Shown: positions 28,719 through 37,563 of the stretch, piece after piece
Layout of the letters: the number at the start of each line of letters is the position of its first letter
Position numbering within the stretch: the stretch's first letter is position 1
From: Nitrosomonas marina
Lineage (GTDB): Bacteria > Pseudomonadota > Gammaproteobacteria > Burkholderiales > Nitrosomonadaceae
DNA length: 64,000 nt
Assembly: GCF_900110145.1 (NCBI RefSeq)
Contig: NZ_FOCP01000003.1
Span: forward strand, 62,001 to 126,000
Direction of reading: 5' to 3'
Program-made: the position numbers and the translations under genes
The notes under the pieces: model-generated
What the model saw: the letters and a program-made list of their open reading frames with translations, nothing else
What the model was told of the DNA's origin: nothing
Database searches by the model: none

Positions 28719-28979
28719 TTAACAAGGATTTTTTCGGCAAAAATCAACCATGGATGGCTTTTTACCATCTTCGGATGGATTGCTTGAAGCGGCATCTTGG
28801 CTTTTCTCTTTGGGGTTTTGCTGGAGGTTCTTGGTTGAATGCCTATCTTCCTGAGGCACACTGAAACCGCTCTGTTTTCCATCCCCGTTCGGTGCAGATG
28901 ACCCGTTCGTATCAGCCATGGCTGAACCATAAAAAACCAGACTCAGAACTACACAACAAACTGTTCTTTTGATCAGCAT
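28719..28979 (-). CDS. Small secreted hydrophilic protein next to carbonic anhydrase
   Basis: An 86-residue precursor with a signal peptide (RTVCCVVLSLVFYGSAMA) and a hydrophilic, low-complexity mature part (KNLQQNPKEKSQDAASSN) ending with the two-cysteine tail MVDFCRKNPC. No family was recognised. It starts upstream of the carbonic anhydrase and is separated by 30 bases, so the two are probably co-transcribed. The lysine- and asparagine-rich composition fits a small periplasmic protein. Confidence 0.65.
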   Translation of the reverse strand: MLIKRTVCCVVLSLVFYGSAMADTNGSSAPNGDGKQSGFSVPQEDRHSTKNLQQNPKEKSQDAASSNPSEDGKKPSMVDFCRKNPC

Positions 28980-29314
28980 AACGACTCCTTTTTAAAAAAA
29001 ACCGATGAATAGATAAACACTACAGAATTCCGGGTATATAAATTAGCATAAAAATTTTTTTTGAGTGTTAAAAAACTCGACACTGCAACACTGCTTGATA
29101 ATCTGTGCCATCTATACCAGACGACGATCAGAGCATTTTCAAGGTAACAGCGTCTTTAACAGAATCAGAAAAAACGTCATGTTTGTGCATGACAAAAACG
29201 TGTTTCAGGTATTTTGAATATCGCTGCCGCAGTGCAGATAGTTTTTCAACAGCCTGTTAAAATACCGCTGAACTCAACCGACCTATGGTTAACCATCATT
29301 ACTTCAAGGTGATT
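28980..29314. other. Intergenic region between secreted peptide gene and EI24 gene
   Basis: 335 bp with no recognised gene; divergent promoters for the secreted-peptide and EI24 genes should be here. The motif TTTTTCAACAGCCTGTT at about 29243 is short and palindrome-like; it recurs in part at about 31862 and inside the hemerythrin gene. No mobile element is called from it. Confidence 0.4.
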
Positions 29315-30067
29315 ATGTCACAAATTTTAAGTGCTATCGCAAACGCAACGCGCGATTTATTGCGGTTGAAAATTATCTGGATCATGGTCTGGCCGATTTT
29401 AATAGCCAGTATGATCTGGATATTAATTGGCTGGATATTCTGGGATTTTTTTGCGGAATTTATTTATCTGGGTTTTGACGAACTGGGTATAAGAAACTGG
29501 ATAGACAGCCAGGCGCCGGGATGGCTGGCCTACAGCATACAATGGTTGATAAATATCATTTTCTTCATCCCGCTGGTGATAATCACCACATTGATCATTA
29601 CTGCCATTTTTTCAATGCCGGCGCTGATTAATCATGTTGCAAAAAGACGCTACTCACGTCTCAAACGAGAAAGCGGCGGCACCATCGTAGGCAGTCTGAT
29701 CAATGCGCTTTATGCAACGTTTCTGTATATTTTGATCTGGGTCCTTACACTGCCATTTTGGGCGTTTGGTGCAGGTATCATCGTTCCGTTCATTGCTGCG
29801 GCATTCCTGAATCAGCAATTATTTCGCTACGATGCCTTATCTGAACATGCAACGCCTACCGAAATCAAGAAACTGCTCGCATCCCACCGACTCCCATTAT
29901 GGATACTCGGCTTGTTCACTGGTTTTCTGCAATACATACCTATTGTCAATTTTTTTTCGCCAGTGTTGACAGCACTCGCGTTTATCCACTACGAGCTGGC
30001 GCGTCTGGAAAAAGTCCGCTCGATGGAAAGCAGCGAAAGCGCAGGCAGCAGTGCATCATGCAACTAA
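29315..30067 (+). CDS. EI24 / CysZ-like domain membrane protein
   Basis: A protein of 250 residues from the chosen start (260 from an upstream ATG at 29285). A ribosome site aaggtgatt precedes ATG 29315, which is preferred. It has about six hydrophobic helices, for example IIWIMVWPILIASMIWILIG, WLINIIFFIPLVIITTLIIT and IYAFLYILIWVLTLPFWAFG-like stretches. YDALSEHATPTEIKKLLASH is the typical EI24 family linker. The family includes CysZ (sulfate transport), but the substrate here is unknown. Inner membrane. Confidence 0.8.
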   Translation: MSQILSAIANATRDLLRLKIIWIMVWPILIASMIWILIGWIFWDFFAEFIYLGFDELGIRNWIDSQAPGWLAYSIQWLINIIFFIPLVIITTLIITAIFSMPALINHVAKRRYSRLKRESGGTIVGSLINALYATFLYILIWVLTLPFWAFGAGIIVPFIAAAFLNQQLFRYDALSEHATPTEIKKLLASHRLPLWILGLFTGFLQYIPIVNFFSPVLTALAFIHYELARLEKVRSMESSESAGSSASCN

Positions 30068-30586
30068 CTATTCAAACAGTTCGTCTGCCTGCAAAACTTT
30101 CAAAGCTTCCCGCGCACAGACTTCGTCAAATTTTATTCCAGGCGCACCGCCAACACCGACACCGCCGACTATTTCACCGCCCATTCTGATCGGAAAACCG
30201 CCACCAAGCAGAAGGATATGTTCATTCATATGCGCAAGACTATGCAAATCGGGACTATTAACAACCAGTTCGGCATATCGTTGCGTCGGACCACGCATAC
30301 TGTTTGCGGTATATGCTTTACGCCGGCTGCTGTCCAGTGTATGGGGACCGGCACCATCGGCTTTTAACTGAACTTTCAACAGTCCGGCATGATCGACAAT
30401 TGCAACGCTCACCTTGAAACCATCACTTTCGCACTGACTGATTGCAGCAAGTGCTGCCTTAACGGATAACTCCATGGTCAAAGCAGGCTTCACGGTCTGT
30501 TCCTTGGAAAAGGAAGAACCGGAGAAAACACAGATTAACAGCGTTGTAGCAATTAACACCGCCTGTCGGATTTTTTTGTTCATCAT
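30068..30586 (-). CDS. HbpS/GlcG-type secreted haem-binding-like protein
   Basis: A 172-residue precursor with a signal peptide (AVLIATTLLICVFSGSSFS). The mature domain matches the HbpS/GlcG (DUF336) fold: VSVAIVDHAGLLKVQLKAD, DSSRRKAYTANSM, and the conserved GGGFPIRMGGEIVGGVGVGG near residue 128. Members in Streptomyces bind haem and sense redox stress, but many proteobacterial homologues have unknown roles. Secreted to the periplasm. It is convergent with the EI24 gene, their stops touching. Confidence 0.87.
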   Translation of the reverse strand: MMNKKIRQAVLIATTLLICVFSGSSFSKEQTVKPALTMELSVKAALAAISQCESDGFKVSVAIVDHAGLLKVQLKADGAGPHTLDSSRRKAYTANSMRGPTQRYAELVVNSPDLHSLAHMNEHILLLGGGFPIRMGGEIVGGVGVGGAPGIKFDEVCAREALKVLQADELFE

Positions 30587-30760
30587 GGCAATTTATTCCT
30601 TTTGAATTTCAGGTGACTGAAACGCTATTGTAAAGACTCATGAAACGAATACAACCCTAAAATCAACACCAGCCTGAATTGCAGATTATAAATATTAATT
30701 TGTATATTTCTACTGTATGAGGCAAGATTAAGTTTTCTTTTGGATTAGCCACGACTTATC

Positions 30761-31516
30761 GTGATCTGTTACGAACACCCGCTTAACGAACGCATCCGCA
30801 CCCTGCTTAAACTCGAAGATCTGTTCAAGAAAATTGACTTTTTTTCCGCCAAGGATTCACCGATGCAACACCACGCATCGTTAATGACGTTGTTCGAGAT
30901 TCTGGAAGTTACCAGTCGTGCGGATATAAAAACCGATTTACTGCAGGAACTTGAGCGACAAAAGCAACTGCTTGAAACACTGCGTAAAAATCCGCACATT
31001 TCTGAATCGGCATTGGATAACGTGCTGGACAATATCCAGACCACCTTCCGGTCGATGCTGGAAATATCCGGCAAAGTCGGCGAACATTTGCGCGATAATG
31101 AATGGCTGATGACGATCAAGCAGCGCACGAATATACCTGGTGGTATTTGCGAATTTGAATTACCCTCTTACCATTATTGGCTGAATCTGGACCCTTCCTT
31201 GCGCCGCAAGGACTTTAACGAATGGCTTGCGCCAATGCTACCGATACGCAATGCGTTTGGCATTGTCCTCTACCTGCTCAGAAGCAGCGGCAAAACGACG
31301 CAAAACATTGCGTATCAGGGCGTTTTCCAACAACCCGGTTCGGATTATTTTGCGCATATGCTGCGCGTCAGTGTCAGTGAAGACTTTCCGTGCGTACCTG
31401 AAATCAGTGCCAACAAATATGCGCTGAATATCCGTTTCATTCCTTCACAATCCGGACAACGCGTCAAAGTGTATGAAAAAGACGTCACGTTTGAACTGAC
31501 ATTCTGCAATTTGTAA
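30761..31516 (+). CDS. zapD: Cell division protein ZapD
   Basis: A 251-residue FtsZ-binding protein. The N-terminal MICYEHPLNERIRTLLKLED is the typical ZapD start, and the C-terminal LSVSEDFPCVPEISANKY-like region completes the family length. ZapD cross-links FtsZ filaments at midcell. The start codon is GTG at 30761. Although ftsZ lies 31 kb away here, they share function. No operon partners are adjacent (the usual coaE/yacG neighbours are absent). Cytoplasmic. Confidence 0.93.
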   Translation: MICYEHPLNERIRTLLKLEDLFKKIDFFSAKDSPMQHHASLMTLFEILEVTSRADIKTDLLQELERQKQLLETLRKNPHISESALDNVLDNIQTTFRSMLEISGKVGEHLRDNEWLMTIKQRTNIPGGICEFELPSYHYWLNLDPSLRRKDFNEWLAPMLPIRNAFGIVLYLLRSSGKTTQNIAYQGVFQQPGSDYFAHMLRVSVSEDFPCVPEISANKYALNIRFIPSQSGQRVKVYEKDVTFELTFCNL

Positions 31517-31888
31517 CGAGAAATTATTCCTGATTTCTTACCAGATAAACCTTCCGTTAACAATTCCCGCCACGATCATTTGACTGATGACGCGTTATGG
31601 TCGTCACATTAAAGCAGCTTGCGGTCACGATTTGTGCAAACCGGGACATCATTTTATCACCCGTTGATCGCATGTGTTACGGATGCGCAAATGCTAGTCA
31701 GTCTCTGGTTAAAGCCTGCCAATTAGCTTGTTATCTATTGTTCCTTGTCAAATTTGCATGTCAAGTGATGATTCTCACATCATTGTGACACAATACATTG
31801 CTATGCTTAGCCATGAGAAAAATTTTATTTTAAAAGGGAGAATAAAAAGACAGGCATAGACAGCCTTGTTGAAAAAGGAGTAATCAAC
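31517..31888. other. Intergenic region before a possible small gene
   Basis: 372 bp after zapD with no recognised gene. The last 30 bases carry a strong ribosome site (aaaaaggag) leading into the short frame at 31889. No terminator hairpin with a clear U-tail was seen after zapD. Confidence 0.35.
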
Positions 31889-32122
31889 ATGTTTAAAAGC
31901 AGACATAAACTTTATTATGCAACAGATAATACGCATAAAAACCGCAGGTGCAATAGCGTGGCTTTTTCGAATAACCAACAATATCCAGATCGCCGCATCG
32001 GCGAAAATTATGCCTACAGAAATCTGTCACGTCTTCATCAAATACATTCAAATTCACAATCCCTGCGGTTGCATCGAGCTCATGCGTTTCATATGAATGA
32101 ACTGCTTCAAATGATTGATTGA
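31889..32122 (+). CDS. Possible small basic protein of unknown function
   Basis: A 77-residue frame, rich in His, Asn, Arg and Tyr (RHKLYYATDNTHKNRRC-like), with no hydrophobic segment. It is listed only because of a strong Shine-Dalgarno (aaaaaggag) 8 bases before the ATG and an AAGCCG/CGGCTT hairpin 8 bases after the stop. The composition is odd, and no family is recognised. An overlapping minus-strand frame lacks a good start. Could be noise; low confidence. Confidence 0.35.
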   Translation: MFKSRHKLYYATDNTHKNRRCNSVAFSNNQQYPDRRIGENYAYRNLSRLHQIHSNSQSLRLHRAHAFHMNELLQMID

Positions 32123-32320
32123 ACACGATAAGCCGGAACGGCTTCAATACCGGTGGCCGGTCGGGTAAAGCGATGTTGCAGACGAATCGATTGCGGTGTT
32201 CGAGCGCAACTGAGGCGAGGTTGATCTACCGGTTTAGTTTTTTACCCGGCTGCTTCTGTCTGAAACCACCTTTACTTCAAACAGATGGTTAATATTTAGC
32301 ACTCTTGCACTTGTTAGCAT

Positions 32321-33883
32321 TCAGTCATGCATACGCTTTTTCAACGTTTCCGGTATTTTTTTTATAAGACGTCCGGCATTAATCATTTGACGCCGCAGCA
32401 GAACCCAGTTTTCCGTTTTTTTCTTTTCATCCAGACAACGCAGAAAGCGTGTTCGTAAAGCCTCTTCCTGGTGATTTAGAATTGCCGCCCACAACGTATC
32501 GTCTACGTTATAGACATGATTTTCCATTAGACAGACAGGAATAACATGATCAATCGGTACGGCAAGATCGCTGGCAATCGCCTTTACTGCCGCACTTATG
32601 TTGGCGGCTTTGGTATTTTGTGGATGCGCCAGATCATAAGGCGGGTTCCAGTTACCCGCCGGTCGCAGTCGATCCACTTGACTGGCAACAACAAGCAACG
32701 GTGGAGGTCGACGGGTTGTCTGTGTTGAAAAAAACACCCGGAGTGAATCCAGGCAACCGCGCTCAATCTGTCTATCGGGCCGGTTGGCAGGACTGACCCA
32801 TAAAATCAGATCGGCGTCCCTGGCTGCATCGTGCAGCTTTTTACTGTCGAAGTATTCGCTGTCGCACCCCGGGCTGTCAAAGACCAGACCCTGCGTTAAA
32901 CCTGCGCGCGCCAGTGTGAATGGTTTGAGCATCTCGGTGCTGTCAGGCAGGACATCGGCAGCCGTTGTTAGTTTGCCAAAAAGCGCATTAATCAGACTTG
33001 ATTTTCCGGCATTGGAACGACCCAGCACCAGAATACGCAATGGCTCTTCCTCGCCCTTCTCCGTATCTGCCGTTTCGTCCATACGGTGCATATCGGCGGT
33101 AGAACGCGCGGTTCGCGATGTCATCGGTTCATCATCGGTCAGCACCAGGCGGCCACTGTACAGGTCGATCGCGTAATACCCGACTTTTCTGATATAGGTA
33201 CGCAAAAACCAGCGGTGTAACTCGTCGCGTGCCTGACTATAACTGCGTTCTCGCAAATGACGCCATGCCTCTCCAAGTAACGCATCGACAGGATTAACAA
33301 TCATCCGCCCTGCCCGGTAAACATCGAAAACCTGTTCAGCGCTGTCTTTCCAGCGTTGCATGCGAAACAGGGTACCGATTCTCAACTGGTTACTGAACGG
33401 TATGTTTTCCATGACGTCATGCCGCAAATCGCGACTGGCGCGCTCAATCACCAGCAATGTATGCGGCATGGTTAACTCGAGTAAAGGCCTGTCGACTTGT
33501 GGATGGTAACAGCGCGCAACCGTTTCCAGCGCACATCGGCCCAATGCCAGAATCCAGTCACCTTTTTCCAATGGCCAGTCTGCCGGTTCGCAGTCGTGCG
33601 CCAGGGACTGAACACGATCCCATGCTTCATCTGCACTAAGGGGCCATTCCGGGTTCGGCTCTGTCATTGCTTCAGCAAGCAGCTTGTGGTCGCGCCGTAC
33701 CAGCAATTGCTGCAGCCCGTAGCCAAGACCGGTGCATACCAGCATAACCACCCCCCAGAACAGCAGATAGCCCTGCTGCCACAACCAAACCATGCCTAAT
33801 CCCAACAAAGCAAGAAACGGCAGGACAAACAAAAGAAAACCCAGCAATCTGAACGGGTCTATGCCATGGAATAATGTCTTCAT
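32321..33883 (-). CDS. Membrane-anchored GTPase (second of a pair)
   Basis: A 520-residue protein with two N-terminal transmembrane helices (LLGFLLFVLPFLALLGLGMV, FWGVVMLVCTGLGYGLQQLL) and a C-terminal Ras-like GTPase domain: G1 LGRSNAGKSSLINAL near residue 288, G3 DSPGCDS near 337 and G4-like ASQVDRL near 406. The middle domain (about 60-250) is not recognised. Its start touches the stop of the previous GTPase gene with no gap. Members of such pairs (YfjP/YeeP-like) are uncharacterised. It is the last gene of the seven-gene run. Confidence 0.8.
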   Translation of the reverse strand: MKTLFHGIDPFRLLGFLLFVLPFLALLGLGMVWLWQQGYLLFWGVVMLVCTGLGYGLQQLLVRRDHKLLAEAMTEPNPEWPLSADEAWDRVQSLAHDCEPADWPLEKGDWILALGRCALETVARCYHPQVDRPLLELTMPHTLLVIERASRDLRHDVMENIPFSNQLRIGTLFRMQRWKDSAEQVFDVYRAGRMIVNPVDALLGEAWRHLRERSYSQARDELHRWFLRTYIRKVGYYAIDLYSGRLVLTDDEPMTSRTARSTADMHRMDETADTEKGEEEPLRILVLGRSNAGKSSLINALFGKLTTAADVLPDSTEMLKPFTLARAGLTQGLVFDSPGCDSEYFDSKKLHDAARDADLILWVSPANRPDRQIERGCLDSLRVFFSTQTTRRPPPLLVVASQVDRLRPAGNWNPPYDLAHPQNTKAANISAAVKAIASDLAVPIDHVIPVCLMENHVYNVDDTLWAAILNHQEEALRTRFLRCLDEKKKTENWVLLRRQMINAGRLIKKIPETLKKRMHD

Positions 33884-35110
33884 TCAGGACTTGCCCCGTA
33901 ACCGGCCTTTCAGAACAGCAGCGCCACGTTCTAGTTCCTCGGCATAAATACGACGTATCGCTTTCGCATCGACGTGCAGATGGTTCCGGTGTCTGACGAA
34001 AAAATAAACCGCAGCCTTTCCCAGTGCATAAGTAGTGGCACCACTGGCACTGGCACCCCATAACGCACCGACTGTTTGCCCCAAAAACGGGATGATTTTG
34101 GCTATTGCGCGCCCGGCCCAGCGCGCCAGATAACCGGTCGCCACACCTGCGCCCATTAAACCGAGAAATTCAGTAATCGTCCGTTTGTCCCAGGGCTGAC
34201 CATATAAAGCCGCGAGGCTGTGCAACAGCTTTGCCTGCACCGCTGAAACAGCAACCAGATCAACCACCGGTAAAGCACCAAGCCCAGCCGCCGTAGTTGA
34301 ATAACCGACAATATGCTGATGCGCAGTTTGTTCAAACAAATCAATCACTTGTTTGTCGCTGCGTAACAGATTCTCGAGTCCGAGCGACGACAGCGCCTCA
34401 ATCGCCTGCCACAGGGCTTCGAGACCATAATCTGACGGATCATAACCGTCATCCGGCTGCGTCAGATCGACGGCAACCCAGCGAATAGCCGCATGACCGG
34501 GTAATTCTGCAACTGCTTCGCGTTGCGCCAGTAAAGCACGTTTCAGATCGGAAGGTACCGTATCCGGCAACGGATCCTGATCATACGGCCATGGCTGAAC
34601 ATGTTGCCCGCCAAAGGGATAACATTCATGCAATCCCGTCTGCACCATCAACAACGGCCACTCGGGGTGACGCACCCGTATGGCATGCAGGACATCAAAC
34701 ACCGCCTGCTGCCTGATGTCCGCAACTTTCATTACAGCGACCAGCAAATGCGCCTTGGATTCGCAATACCGGATATCTTCCGTCGGGTCGTATGCCACCT
34801 CGCCGAGACCGCGCGTATCAAGAAACCGCACCACAGGCATCTCTGCAGGAAAATCGTAAAGACGCGATTGCCGTGTACACGGTTGAAAACCGTTGCCGAT
34901 TTCAGCCGTCTCGCTGCCGGTCATCGCCCGAATAATCGACGTCTTGCCTGCCTGCGTCTTGCCAATCAGCCACAGCACCGGCACCGGCATTTTCTCCCGG
35001 GCTTCCTGCAACGATTTTTCCAGCAACACCTCATCGACTTTGGGGTCAAGCAATGCCGCACGCAGCTGCTCCCAATAGGCCGGCCAGTTTTTTAAATTAT
35101 CTTTCTTCAT
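33884..35110 (-). CDS. GTPase with C-terminal membrane-associated domain (first of a pair)
   Basis: A 408-residue protein. G1 GKTQAGKTSIIRA is near residue 51, G3 DTRGLGE near 98, and the segment MVQTGLHE near 155 sits where G4 is expected. The C-terminal half has hydrophobic, glycine-rich helices (YSTTAAGLGALPVVDLVAV; FLGLMGAGVATGYLA; GALWGASASGATTYALG) like the DUF697/YcjF membrane-inserting domain. Its start follows the hypoxanthine-DNA glycosylase gene by 9 bases. Role unknown; perhaps a dynamin-like or membrane-stress GTPase. Confidence 0.8.
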   Translation of the reverse strand: MKKDNLKNWPAYWEQLRAALLDPKVDEVLLEKSLQEAREKMPVPVLWLIGKTQAGKTSIIRAMTGSETAEIGNGFQPCTRQSRLYDFPAEMPVVRFLDTRGLGEVAYDPTEDIRYCESKAHLLVAVMKVADIRQQAVFDVLHAIRVRHPEWPLLMVQTGLHECYPFGGQHVQPWPYDQDPLPDTVPSDLKRALLAQREAVAELPGHAAIRWVAVDLTQPDDGYDPSDYGLEALWQAIEALSSLGLENLLRSDKQVIDLFEQTAHQHIVGYSTTAAGLGALPVVDLVAVSAVQAKLLHSLAALYGQPWDKRTITEFLGLMGAGVATGYLARWAGRAIAKIIPFLGQTVGALWGASASGATTYALGKAAVYFFVRHRNHLHVDAKAIRRIYAEELERGAAVLKGRLRGKS

Positions 35111-35119
35111 CGAATTGCA

Positions 35120-35662
35120 TTAATAGCTCACAGGATATGTATCTGACAATTCTGCGCGAAATATTTGCTCCCACCGATTACGTTTTTCAGCAATTGACAG
35201 CGCAGCATGCGCCGGACTTGTCGATGGCAGGCGGATAAACTGTATCCGCTGCTGCAGCTCTGGCATGTGTTTTATTAGCACATATCTCCTGAAGCAGTCT
35301 TCCGCCTTGGCACCATTAAAAAAAACGGCGCGAATCTGTTTGTAAGTTGTAAAGAAAGCAGGAAAATCATTGACCGTCTGGGAGTTGATTTCAATGCTGG
35401 AATCCAGACTGCCTTTCCGTCTGCATGATTGCAATACGTCCCAGAGCGCTATGCGCGCGGATTTCAGGGCGCTTGTTTTTTCAGAATAAGCGGTATGTTT
35501 GGGATCGAAATTGAGCAATTCACCCATGATTCGCCAGAAAGCGTTGTGTGGATGCGCGTAATACTGATTTGCATCAAGTGACGCCCGTCCCGGTATGCTG
35601 CCCAGTATTAGAATCTCGGCATCCGATTGCACAATCGGTGCAAAACTGTAGATAGTGTTCAT
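35120..35662 (-). CDS. Hypoxanthine/deoxyinosine DNA glycosylase (UDG superfamily)
   Basis: A 180-residue member of the UDG superfamily, group 6 type. The motif ILGSIPGRASLDANQYYAHPHNAFW at about residues 19-43 contains the Asn and Tyr positions of this family, and the C-terminal LPSTSPAHA is the second active-site loop. Such enzymes remove hypoxanthine (deaminated adenine). Cytoplasmic. It lies between the mutase-like gene (33-base gap) and the GTPase gene (9-base gap), so it is co-transcribed with them. Confidence 0.88.
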   Translation of the reverse strand: MNTIYSFAPIVQSDAEILILGSIPGRASLDANQYYAHPHNAFWRIMGELLNFDPKHTAYSEKTSALKSARIALWDVLQSCRRKGSLDSSIEINSQTVNDFPAFFTTYKQIRAVFFNGAKAEDCFRRYVLIKHMPELQQRIQFIRLPSTSPAHAALSIAEKRNRWEQIFRAELSDTYPVSY

Positions 35663-35695
35663 ACATTGATATACAGTAAGTGATACCGCAGATAA

Positions 35696-36433
35696 TCACG
35701 ATATTTCATCCATATAAAAATATCTGACGGGTTTTAATGTCTGATCCAGTTCATAAACCAGCGGCCTGCCGGTCGGCAGTTTCAGCTTCATCACCTGCCC
35801 CGGTGTCAACTGATCGAGTTGTCCCATTAACGTGCGCAGCAGGTTTTTGTGCGATACGATCAGTACGTTTCTGCCGCGTTCCAGCTCCGGTTTAATTATG
35901 CGCTGCCAGCAGGGCTGCAGACGTTGCGCTGCCAGTCTCAGGCTTTCACCTAGCGGTAACTCTTTTACGTCTATTCCGGCGTATCCGGACTGATTGCCCG
36001 GGAAACGCGCATCATTCATATCAAGCCTGGGCGGTTCGCCATCAAAACGTATTTGCGTGCGTAGTACCGGCCACAGTCCAAATTGTCGAACAGCGGCTAA
36101 ACGCCCAAGACCTTCAAGTGCACCATAATGCCGTTCATTCAGACGCCAGCATTTTTGTACAGGCAATTCGAGTGCCATTGCTGACAATACAATTCTTGCC
36201 GTTTCGGACGCCCGCTGCAGCGTCGATGAAAAACAGCAATCCAGGGCGAAACCAGCCTGTTGTAACAAAAGACCAGCCCGCTTCGCTTCCCGCTTGCCTT
36301 CTGGACTTAAGGCAACATCGCTCCAGCCGGTAAACATCTTATCCCGATTCCAAATACTCTGACCGTGGCGCAATAGCACCAGCCGTGTTTTATCTGCTCC
36401 CGTATTTGCTTCAGAACCAAATTTCGCCATCAT
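35696..36433 (-). CDS. Phosphoglycerate-mutase-like enzyme (dPGM family, divergent)
   Basis: A 245-residue protein of the histidine phosphatase superfamily. LLRHGQSIWNRDKMFTGWSD near residue 20 carries the catalytic His and matches bisphosphoglycerate-dependent mutases; the second His lies in LIVSHKNLLRTL near 203 and LNERHYGALEGL is also typical. The middle (GRLAAVRQFGLWPVLRTQIR) departs from classical GpmA. It may be a glycolytic mutase or a specialised phosphatase. It overlaps the desaturase gene by 4 bases. Confidence 0.78.
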   Translation of the reverse strand: MMAKFGSEANTGADKTRLVLLRHGQSIWNRDKMFTGWSDVALSPEGKREAKRAGLLLQQAGFALDCCFSSTLQRASETARIVLSAMALELPVQKCWRLNERHYGALEGLGRLAAVRQFGLWPVLRTQIRFDGEPPRLDMNDARFPGNQSGYAGIDVKELPLGESLRLAAQRLQPCWQRIIKPELERGRNVLIVSHKNLLRTLMGQLDQLTPGQVMKLKLPTGRPLVYELDQTLKPVRYFYMDEIS

Positions 36434-37563
36434 TCAATGTGATGCATTTTTCGAGAGGCATTTGTTGCTCGCGCAGATTCCTGCCAGATACGCGTCAAGG
36501 CATCCCACAGGCTATCACGCATGGTCGTCAGAAAAAGTGAATTATCACTGAGCCCATTGACCAGACGTCGCTGGGCCTTGCCCAGATTATGGTATGGCAT
36601 ATTCATAAAAAGATGATGCGTAGCATGAAAACGCAGCCCGACAGGAGCCCATAGCGGTGTTATTAACGGATTTCCGGGCACATTTACGGAATCCAGAAAC
36701 TGCTCTGCATGACTCATCGGCTGCTCGCCCGGATTACGGTACGCATGCGCCGCCAATGTACGCAGTGAATTCAGTATAAAAACCATCACCGCAACCAGAT
36801 ACCAGAGCACGAGCACCGAAAACGGAATCACCTCCAGCATTATCAGTGAGACGATAGCGAAAGAAAACAGAAAAGTCGCCAGTTCCTGCTGCCGCCAGTT
36901 GTGATCGTTACGAATGGCATTCACCGAACGCTTGTAATTTGGATCAATGGTCAGCGACGAAGCGCGCTCCCAAACAATTTTACGCAACGGTGGAATCAGA
37001 TAGGATAATGGCGTCAATAACAGAAAACGCGCCAGCAGCAGCAATGGCAGGATGAAAGACAAGAGCACGTAACCGACCATCTCCCTGGGCTTACGTGTTG
37101 CAAACGGCAAATATTCGCCATCACCCAAGGTGCCGTAAACATCCCGCCTGTGATGGTCGTTATGCACACCATCATACGTAAACGATGGAATCATAAAGGG
37201 AATACCACACAGGCAATTCCACACCACACGGAATGTCTGAAACGTTCCTTTCTTCAAGTGCGCCAGTTCGTGTACAAAAATGGCTGCACGATACAAAGCC
37301 AGCACGGCAATCATATAAGCGCCGATCTGCCACAGCGAAAATAGTGGTGACATCAGCGCAGTAAAAAACGCTGTCCATCCAACAACGATATTAAACAAAA
37401 AATCCGTCCAGTAAATCCATGGATTCGGCGTCATTAGATCGCTTACCAGATTGTGCGCCTCACGCAGTGAAAATACCTCGCCGTTTTTTTCCGGCTGTGC
37501 CGTTCGTTCAGCCTGGTATGCTAGCGCAGTTTTCCCGGCCTTATCCGCTTCAGTTTCGTTCAT
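36430..37563 (-). CDS. Membrane fatty acid desaturase
   Basis: A 377-residue membrane di-iron enzyme. Three His clusters occur in family order: HELAH at residues 98-102 (HxxxH), HNDHH at 134-138 (HxxHH), and HATHH at 313-317 (HxxHH). Helices flank them, for example ILPLLLLARFLLLTPLSYLI and VLVLWYLVAVMVFILNSL. The family desaturates or hydroxylates fatty acids or related lipids using O2 and an electron donor. The substrate is unknown. It overlaps the HIT gene (4 bases) upstream and the mutase-like gene (4 bases) downstream, so the three are translated as one unit. Confidence 0.85.
   Translation of the reverse strand: MNETEADKAGKTALAYQAERTAQPEKNGEVFSLREAHNLVSDLMTPNPWIYWTDFLFNIVVGWTAFFTALMSPLFSLWQIGAYMIAVLALYRAAIFVHELAHLKKGTFQTFRVVWNCLCGIPFMIPSFTYDGVHNDHHRRDVYGTLGDGEYLPFATRKPREMVGYVLLSFILPLLLLARFLLLTPLSYLIPPLRKIVWERASSLTIDPNYKRSVNAIRNDHNWRQQELATFLFSFAIVSLIMLEVIPFSVLVLWYLVAVMVFILNSLRTLAAHAYRNPGEQPMSHAEQFLDSVNVPGNPLITPLWAPVGLRFHATHHLFMNMPYHNLGKAQRRLVNGLSDNSLFLTTMRDSLWDALTRIWQESARATNASRKMHHIE

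Noticed and set aside
29243..29262. TTTTTCAACAGCCTGTT motif as an insertion-sequence end
   Set aside because: No transposase, no paired end and only partial similarity to the other occurrences; too short to call.
31893..32147. Minus-strand 84-codon frame opposite 31889-32122
   Set aside because: Starts with TTG without a ribosome site; the plus-strand frame has the better start.
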